Source: Ricinus communis
Taxonomy: Eukaryota > Streptophyta > Magnoliopsida > Malpighiales > Euphorbiaceae
Assembly (NCBI RefSeq): GCF_019578655.1
Contig: NC_063259.1
Location: 14,474,489 to 14,538,488, forward strand
Reading direction: 5' to 3'
Length of the DNA stretch: 64,000 bases
Shown here: piece after piece, positions 56,445-64,000 of the stretch
Position numbering within the stretch: the stretch's first letter is position 1
Layout: each line of letters begins with the position of its first letter
Translations under genes and position numbers: made by a program
Notes under the pieces: model-generated
Database searches by the model: none
The model's input: the letters and a program-made list of their open reading frames with translations, nothing else
Told to the model about the DNA's origin: nothing

Positions 56445-58122
56445 ACGTGAAACCTTGTTGCTCAGAATATTGTTTAATCTCTGCAGAATATCTGCCAGTA
56501 TCCCCAGTAAGTTGCATACAATAAACTATGTCTATATAATATAACTACTACAAGTACAATTGTATGATAAAACTATGTTCTTATTTAAGGGCAAATTTGC
56601 TCCAGCTATAAACGTTAATGGCAAAAATGCACATTTTCTCTTTTATTAACCCTAATGTTCAGTTGTATATTGATGAAGTATAGCAAGTGTAACTTTATTT
56701 TAGAAAAATATATAGACTGTACCGATAGATTATTAATACATATTTAATTAAATTTATATTTTAATAAATTATTGCAAGTCCGTCTCATAGCAAAAGTAAT
56801 TCCAATAGATTTAAAATACTTAATAATGCTTTATACTAATTCCATTAGGTTTTAGAATATTCCTTACTAAAATATCTTGGGTTTATGCTAAACCGGATTT
56901 CAACTTTAAATCCGACCAAACCGTTTTTAAGTTTGCGTTAGGTAAATTATAACATGGATAAGAGTACAAAAAGAGCAGAGAAAGTAAATAAACTTATTAA
57001 TGGAATTTTCTAATGTTTTTTAGTTAATTATGTTGATTTAATCATTTATTAACTTAATTTAATAATAAATAAAATTTATAATTCATTAAATATTAGTTTA
57101 ATTTTAGAAGTCGTACTTTATTGAAATTTTCAATCGTTAAGTATTAATTGAGTTTAATTATAGATATCCATAAGAAAATACATAAATTTTCAATCTTATT
57201 TGCAGTGCATGTTTGGATTAATTACAATTTAATTAAAAATAATTCTTCTAAACAATTGATTACTATTTCAGTTCTGGAGTTATATTAACTATTTAAGATC
57301 ATTATTAAGAATTAAAAAAATTAGCAAGCATTAATTATATCATTTTACATAATTAAGTGGATTATAATTAAAGTTGAGTACAATCATATAATAACTACAG
57401 ACTTGTTGATGCATTTTATAAAAATAAATTAAAAATTTGAACAAATATTCTATTTTAAATATTATATTAATTTATAACATTAAAAAATATTTTTTTTATA
57501 AATTTAATAATTATTTATTTTTATTATATGAAAAATGACGAATTTAATTATTAAAATTATTATGGATAAATAAAAAATTTAGTTGTAATTAAGTGGGAAG
57601 GTGTTCATGGTTTAAGCTGGAGACTCGATTTCGAACCACGTCTTTTGTCCTTTTTATACCCAAAACTTGTTTGATAAGGCAAAATTCTAATACATTTATG
57701 TATTTAATACACTACTAATTAAGAACTTTAATAAAAAAAAACTATTCTAATAGTTTAAATAAAATATATTCTTTGTTTTGAAAGGAAATTTAAATATATT
57801 CTAATAACAACTTTAATTTTTATAACAAAATATAAGATATGCATAATAATATAAATATACATAATAACTAACATGATATGAAATGTGGACTTCAATAAAT
57901 TATGATAATAATTTAAATAAGATAAAAACAAGTTAAACTAAAAAATAAACTTATTTAATAAAACAATTTAGATAAAATTTAGAAAAATGATATAAAAATT
58001 TTAGTAGACTTACATATAAAAATTATTTATAGAACTGATAATCTATTTATTATTGAAAATTTCTCTATATTTAGAATAAAAAGAAGTCTTTAAGACCTTA
58101 CTGAATTTTACTATATATGAAA
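56445..58122. other. 3' flank of MOSC gene and AT-rich intergenic DNA
   Basis: About the first 150 bases are probably 3' UTR. The rest is AT-rich with no recognisable gene or element. Confidence 0.5.
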
Positions 58123-61100
58123 TGTAATACTCGAAAATTTTCTTTTTGATAATAATAATAGTAATAATGATAGTAATAATAAGGATTATGATAATGATGA
58201 TAATAAAATTATAAGTTTTATTAGTTTCATGTTTATGATTAGAGTAACGAATTTCTATTTTAAGTTGGATGATTTATAAGAGGATTGTAATACTAGATAA
58301 GAATAACAAAGGATCTATTAAACTATATTAAATCAGTTTGATTTTTAAGTAATTAATTAAGTGAGTTATATAAAGGGTAAAATATTTATTGTAGATATTG
58401 CACTCTATATTTTTTAAATTTAGATATATATAATTAAATACATATAATTAGACTTCGGTTCTTGAAATTAAATAATAATAAGGCTATAAAAATTTGAGGT
58501 AAAATAGTAGAGATGATAATGTTATTTTAATAAGATAATTTTATAATTTTATTTATAAAATTTGAGAACATCATTTATACATTAATAGGTGAATTGTATT
58601 TTTGGAGGCATATTATTTTAAGAAATGATCTAAAATTATAGAATCAATTAAAGAGTGAATTTTAGTATTATATAATGCCTCATGATGGCAATAATTTAAG
58701 TATTTAAATTTTAATGTATTGATTTGTTAAATTACTTAGTTACTAGGATTAAATTGATATCTATTTTTACAAGAGAGTTTAAAGTAAAGTTTGATTTAAT
58801 ATAGGGTTTAAATGGAAAAATTTAATCTCTGGTATCTCTGTAAATATTTATGTCGGTAGGGGTATTATGGTAATAACATAATAAGGACAAGGATAAATAA
58901 GTAATTTTACCTTTTTATAATTGTAATTTGACCCAATTTAAGGAATTATGGAGCAATTTGAAAGAACAAAGAAATATTTAAGGACTAAACCGACATAAGC
59001 CAAGACCAAATATATTAAAAGGAGAAAATGAGGGACCAAAAGGGGATATAGGACAAAAGAAAGAAGAAAAGAAATAAAGGAAGAAGAAGAAGAGGGAAGA
59101 AGCTCGGGGGCTGCCATCAATGGTGGAAGAGGGAAGAAGAGGTCTGGGACGTGGTGGCGATGGCTGGTGGAAGAGCAGACGACGGTGAGTACAGCAGCAA
59201 TGACGGCGTCAGTGAACGACGACGACATGCGGTAGAAAATGGCCAGAAATGGCAGCAGCTGTTCGACGCCGTTCATGGCATTTCCGGCGACCAATGGCGG
59301 CAGTTTTGGTCTTAAAATGACCGGCGACTTAAGAGCTTTCTAATGGGGGCAGCAGTATCAGCAATGGTGGCCGGAGAAGAGAGTTCTGACGAAGGAAAGG
59401 CAGCTGGATTATTGGACTTTTTCGGCCATCTCCTACGAGATATAGCTGATCGGAGTTCATGGATGAACTCCTCTAGTCACAAGCTTTCCGATAACACTAA
59501 TTTTGCAGCGATCGGACTCCGTTTGAAAATCGACGGTCGAAACTGTCCGTATGATCAGGAATTGGATCGGAGAATCAAGTGCTAGAATCATCGTCTTCTC
59601 GTTGTTTCGTGTCTGTAGACACACTCAGACCGTCGATCGGACTCCGGCGGCTGAAGACGAGTCGACCGATTTATCAAACGTCTCGGTAATTCTTTAGCTT
59701 GTTGATTTTAGAAATTGTTAATTAAAAATTTATATTGATTAATTATTGAAGAAAAATAATTTAAGGTATATGTGTAAGTGTCTTTGAAAATTTAAAATTT
59801 TGTGCTATCTAAATTGTGTAATGTGATATTTTTATATAAGACCTTTTATATAGTTGCATTGTATTGCGGAGTTGGAAAGAAAAATGAAGCTTTAGTGGCC
59901 CGCCTCTTGGCAAATAATTGATGAATATCAAAAGTGTTTTTGGCAGGTTCTGGATATGTTATTCGGGAGTAAATGTCCGTATTTTAAGAGAGATTCTACC
60001 GAATTTTCGGTAGAATTTCCGAGTCGAAATTTTTAAATAGTCAATTCTAGGAGTCTAGGGCTAGTGTTATTTATTAAATGTTTTATTTTATTAATTGAAT
60101 TGTTCCCGTGAAATAGATAATTCACCATTTCAGTCCGCTCTACATGAGGCTTAGGAGCAAAGCAATGGGGTCATATATTTGTTATACAGGCGTTATATGC
60201 CACAATTTTATATAGCAATTATGATTAACTGATTGAAAGATTTAAATTATTTATTTATTTACTATTCATCTAAATAACTATTTATAAGAGTTAATTATCT
60301 ATTTACTATTCATATATCATTTTCCACATCATTGATATATTAATTGCTTATTGACTCAAGATGAGACGGCAGTAGAATATGCCACATGATAGGTTGCATC
60401 AGGACCCGTGCGCACCGGTATAAATCTAAGACAAGTAATAAAAGAATATTTTAAGACTTTCCCTAGTCGAGTTGAACTCTTTAAGCTGTGAAGAGTTTGA
60501 TTGTCGGATTAAAGGTATCTGGTCGAGCGTTGCTCTTTAGGCGCCGGCTTTATTGGAAATTAAGTGACCAGACGGGATTAAGGATCCTGGTCGAGTTCTG
60601 CTCTCTGGGTGCCAGTCCTGTTGGAGTGAGAGAGCTGAAAGGCTATTAGTGTTGGAGTTAGGGTTCTGCTAAAGTACTTGTTCCGTAACATGTAACTTAT
60701 ATTTTAGTGAATCATGGCATGACACGCGTTTTAATATGATCTAATATTTTATTTTGATTAAATAAATATTTTATTGAGGTGAAATTTTGAATTATATGAT
60801 TTAATTTACTCTCGAGACTGACAGTCTCAAATTTAATTATTTTTCAGGTGTTTGTTATCTTCCCGCAGTTCTTTGCCTCTAGCAGTTCATTTTCGGGTTT
60901 AATGTAACTGATTTTATTGGTATATTTGACTTTTAGAATTCTAGATTCTTTGCAATAGTAATTTCAAAACTTATTATTTTGTTTTGGTATGTTAAACTAG
61001 GTATTGCCTATTTGTACTGGCAGACTGAATTAAGTATGTAATAATATATGAGTGGTTGAAAGTTAGTTAGGAAATAGTTATAATTGGTAGAACTTGAATT

Positions 61101-61210
61101 ATTATTCTTTAGTTGAGTTAGCGAATGATCAGGCTTGCTACGGATCTCGGTGGCCTTATATCTACCCACTCTCTAGCACCGGTCACGGTCCCACAGATCG
61201 GATCGTGACA
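58123..61210 (+). mobile_element. Solo LTR (3.1 kb) of a probable Ty3/gypsy element, copy 2
   Basis: Starts TGTAATACTCG, ends GATCGTGACA, and has an exact duplication TGAAA (58118-58122 and 61211-61215). It is homologous to the reverse complement of 20205-23338 over the ends, the GC-rich middle (GATCGGACTCCGGCGGCTG near 59636) and the tandem-repeat zone (about 60440-60660). At 3088 bp it is slightly shorter, partly from fewer repeat units. There are no pol domains, hence a solo LTR. Short open frames near 58940-59580 have no recognised family. Confidence 0.9.
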
Positions 61211-61461
61211 TGAAATTATATAATTTTATTAAAATTATGATCCTATAATATGAAAAAAATTGTTATGGTGTTATAAGGCGATTGTTGAGGAGGTAATATT
61301 AATATTGATGCAATTAATTTTGAATTATATATCTGGCTAGAGATGGTAGTAGGTAGAGTATGGGTAGGGTAGTATTACCTTATTTATACTCAAAAAATTT
61401 TATGTCTACCCATATTCATCTAAGGAATAAATATTATATTTATTTTTTATATTTATAGAGT
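61211..61461. other. Short AT-rich spacer between solo LTR and LINE relic
   Basis: Contains TGGGTAGGGTAG-type words and the duplication TGAAA at its start. No gene. Confidence 0.45.
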
Positions 61462-61824
61462 TTTAGAGGTATTCGTCGGGGAAATCCACTATCACCATTT
61501 ATCTTTTCTATTATGTGCTGAAGAACTCTCCCATATGTGCATACAAGCCAAAGATCTCGGTATTCTTCGAGGTATTCAAATAACTAGAAGAAGTCCTTAT
61601 ATTAATCACTTCTTATTTAGGACGACTCCATTTTTTTTGTGAAGCATCTCGTACTGAGACATTTGCTTTAAAGCACATTATATATGTCTATATTCAAGCT
61701 AGTGGTTAGGTGATCAATCTAGTGAAGTCAGCAATTTATTTCAGTTTGAATACCCCAAAAACTAATCAGGTTCATATTGCTGGAATATTTCAAATTTTTA
61801 ATGTGGGCAATTTAGATCGCTATA
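61462..61824 (+). pseudogene. LINE reverse transcriptase relic
   Basis: The plus strand gives FRGIRRGNPLSPFIFSIMC, the damaged version of the LINE RT motif with QGDPLSP. It is followed by GIQITRRSPYINHFLFRT and, in another frame, LVKSAIYFSLNTPKTNQ. Frameshifts are present. The second copia element begins directly after it, so the LINE was probably hit by that insertion. Confidence 0.75.
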
Positions 61825-62186
61825 TGTTGAAGAACCAAACCTTGAAGCTTTGTCTTAACTAAAAATCAGGGACCAAGGAACAAGGGACTTCAGGGACTAA
61901 AGAGCAATGCCTCAGGTCTATACAGCTAAAAGCTGTACAGACATGTCATCACAGGCCTGCAAAACAGGAAAAAGGAGCAATGTTTCCTCCCTAAGGAAGA
62001 AAGGTCGCTTCAATCATTCCAAATTCAAAAGTGAACATTGACATAGATCATGGGGGGTCATTAGGTAGCTTAAAGACCATTGCAACTCAGTCATGTATAT
62101 AACAGAACATTCACATACTATAAATCTTAGAATTCATACTTGTAAACTCATCACAAATCAATAAAATTACAATCACAATTTCTACA
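61825..62186 (+). repeat. 5' LTR of second copia element
   Basis: 362 bp, TG...CA. It shares the CCTAAGGAAGAAAGGTC block and both ends with the LTRs of the first element, but is otherwise clearly diverged. Confidence 0.88.
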
Positions 62187-62250
62187 TTGTATCAGAGCAG
62201 GATTAACCTGTCATCACTTACCATTTCCACCAACCCCGAATTTTTTCATC

Positions 62251-63090
62251 ATGTCTCACAGTGATATCACAAGATTAACCAACATTGTGTAAAAGGCAAT
62301 CAAAACTATTTCGAATGGTCAAGGTCTGTTTATATCTGTTTGAGCGACAGAAAGAAATTAGGGTTCATCACAGGAAGCAGAATTAAGCCAAAGCCGATCA
62401 ATCCAGACCAACCAACCAAAGAAGAAATAGAAGAAATAGAAGAATGGCAGACGACAGACCATATGGTCATGTCACTACTCACAAATATCATGGAGCCTCA
62501 AATTTCCAGACTATGCATGTTACTCGAGTCATCACAGGCTATTTGGAAAAAGATGAAGAGCCTATATGGTCATGAGCAAAATTATGCTCACATCTTTAAT
62601 TTAAAACAAGAACTGTCACAAATCAAGCAAGGGACTCGAACAAGTACAAGTTATGCAACTAAGGTATTGACCAGATAGGAGGAGCTACAGAACTATCTCT
62701 CACCGCCAACAGACCCAGAAGAAGCAAGAAGAAGAGCGTAACAGGACTTGGTGTATACATACCTAGGGGGATTAGACTCAAGCTATGAAGCTTTGAGGTC
62801 ACAAATTCTTTTGTCGAGCAACCTTTCCAAAATCGATATCGTCATAGCCATCATCCAACAGGAAGAGACTAGACGCGTGACTATGAGCGCAATCACTAAC
62901 CTCGATAATAGTGAAAATAAAGCCTACTTCACTCACCACTCAAACACTCAAGAGACGGCTCGAGCGAGAGGGGCGCCTACCAGCATCGATAGGTGCGACC
63001 ACTACAAGAAGTAAGGTCCCACCCAAGACCGCTATTGGCACCTCCATCCTCACTTACGGCCTAATCTCAGCAGAATCGAGCGAGGAAGAA
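62251..63090 (+). pseudogene. Copia gag, degenerate (second element)
   Basis: It starts MSHSDITRLTN (62251), then has a stop at 62290. Further stops lie at about 62676 and 62738. The body contains RKKLGFITGSR, EEWQTTDHMVMSLLTN and YTYLGGLDSSYEALRSQIL. The zinc knuckle is ruined: it reads CDHYKK-stop-GPTQDRY, where Cys and His ligands are replaced. Confidence 0.85.
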
Positions 63091-63381
63091 GCAGGGGGAG
63101 AAGAGAGAAAGAAGAGAGGCGTTTTGGTGGCTTCAGCACGTCTAACCGTAAGGGTTATGAAGAGAAGCCAAGGTCGGGTCGTGACTTAAGAAGCGGGTCA
63201 GATTCTTTTAATTCGATCCGACCCGACTCCAAAGCAGGGGGAGAAGAGAGAGAGAAGAGAGAAAGAAGATAGGCGGTTTAGTGGCTTCAGCACGTCTAAC
63301 CCTAAGGGTTATGAAGAGATGCCAGGGTCGTGACTTAAGAAGCGGGTCAAATTCTTTTAATTCGATCCGACCCGACTCCAA
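63091..63381 (+). repeat. Tandem duplication of about 145 bp in gag/protease spacer
   Basis: Unit 1 at 63091-63233 and unit 2 at 63234-63381 both run from GCAGGGGGAGAAGAGAG through GGCTTCAGCACGTCTAACC to GATCCGACCCGACTCCA. Differences are few, so the duplication is fairly recent compared with the decay of the element. Confidence 0.9.
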
Positions 63382-63535
63382 TAGCTGGGTTGACCCGGAT
63401 TCGACCCGACAGAAAATTGTCAACTCTCCCAATTAACTTCTCAGCTTCAATCAATTATTTAGCACCAGCAACCCCATGGGTCAGGTTTAGTATTTAAAAA
63501 TTGCTCAGATTCTTTAAAAATTTCTCAAGATTGGA

Positions 63536-64000
63536 TCATTGACTCTGGTGCAACTAATCACATGACGTGAGATTCAACAAAATTATAAAATTTTGTACCT
63601 ATAGATTTCCAACATGTGATTGTTGCCAACGGAGGTCGAGCTAAAGTCTCTAGCTTTGGCTCCTCTAAATTATTTCACAATAATATACAAGATATACTAC
63701 TCTTGCCTGATTTTAAGTATAATTTATTATCTGTTGGAAAAATAAGGACCTTGAATTGTAATATCATATTCTCACCTATTACAGTGTTATTTCAGGATCG
63801 AATCACAGGGAAGACGATTAGTGAGGGACATTTTGAAAATGGTCTATACTACCTCACAAACTCCACCAACCAATGTCTTGTCTCGACCAGTTCAGTAGAT
63901 CAAGGAATGTTGATACTTCGATGGTTTGGGCATCTGTCCGATAAAATTTTAAACCAACTTTTTTGTTTAAATTTAAATTCTAGTTGTTGTGACATTTGTA
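63536..64000 (+). pseudogene. Copia protease and integrase start (second element, partial)
   Basis: The protease motif is WIIDSGATNHMT, then a TGA stop where the first element has Trp. It continues with LLLPDFKYNLLSVGKI and FQDRITGKTISEGHFENGLYYL. The zinc-binding CCDIC of integrase lies at the window end. Confidence 0.85.

Larger units (their letters stand above)
61825..64000 (+). mobile_element. Second copia element of the same family, plus strand, cut by window end
   Basis: The 5' LTR (61825-62186) starts TGTTGAAGAACC and ends TTTCTACA. The primer-binding site TTGTATCAGAGC (62187-62198) follows, with one change from TGGTATCAGAGC. Gag, protease and the start of integrase follow. Encoded words match the minus-strand element at 20068-29626 (EEWQTTDHMVMSLLTN, WIIDSGATNHMT, FQDRITGKTI). 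It is more decayed, with many stops, but keeps the protease motif DSGA. The rest of pol and the 3' LTR lie beyond the window. Confidence 0.92.

Noticed and set aside
1..64000. CRISPR arrays, operons, bacterial promoters and a novel multi-gene defence system
   Set aside because: The window is plant nuclear DNA. No spaced direct-repeat array was seen, and the neighbouring genes have unrelated known roles.

Overview
This window is nuclear DNA from a flowering plant. It is AT-rich, its genes are split by many short GT-AG introns, and it holds plant-specific families: an RPM1-type NB-ARC-LRR gene, a vacuolar sorting receptor, a PTAC14 plastid SET protein, and several LTR retrotransposons. The proteins look eudicot. 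I lean weakly towards Malpighiales (Euphorbiaceae-like), but cannot prove this from the sequence. Five protein genes and one tRNA gene look intact, and one disease-resistance gene lacks its N-terminal domain. All protein genes read on the plus strand. Exon joins were worked out by hand from splice sites, reading frame and family similarity. Each of the multi-exon models closes in frame: VSR 637 aa, PTAC14 483 aa, mS33 105 aa, MOSC protein 304 aa.

Layout. 1-3.3 kb: a CNL-type resistance gene with no visible coiled-coil domain. 3.3-10.5 kb: AT-rich intergenic DNA with a MITE, a long inverted repeat and one unexplained GC-richer island. 10.5-14.7 kb: a 12-exon vacuolar sorting receptor. 15.5-16.5 kb: tRNA-Thr(AGT) on the minus strand, facing away from a small PPR-like gene. 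16.5-20 kb: mostly non-coding, ending in a GC-rich coding-like block. 20-29.6 kb: a Ty1/copia element on the minus strand that splits this block. It carries two nested solo LTRs, one in its 3' LTR and one in pol. 30.9-37.7 kb: PTAC14 (13 exons), whose intron 7 holds a complete 323-bp TRIM element. 41.6-43 kb: mitochondrial ribosomal protein mS33. 43.8-45.5 kb: a CACTA-like element with a long A/G tract. 48.8-51.8 kb: a second Athila-like solo LTR, a dead hAT-type gene and a MITE. 52.6-56.4 kb: a MOSC/mARC-like gene. 58.1-61.2 kb: a second copy of the 3.1-kb solo LTR. 61.5-64 kb: a LINE relic cut by a second, degenerate copia element of the same family, which runs off the window.

The host genes do not form a pathway. 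PTAC14 (plastid transcription), the VSR (vacuolar sorting), mS33 (mitochondrial translation) and the MOSC protein (molybdenum enzyme) are ordinary housekeeping genes. The real structure of the window is its transposon history. Five insertions (copia 1, two gypsy-like solo LTRs, one Athila-like solo LTR, TRIM) have exact 5-bp target duplications that I could read, and a sixth has a near-match. They give a clear nesting order. I found no defensible new multi-gene system. The most useful leads are the VHH variant and missing CC domain of the resistance protein, the tiny TRIM, the variable tandem array inside the 3.1-kb LTR family, and the split coding-like block at the copia insertion.
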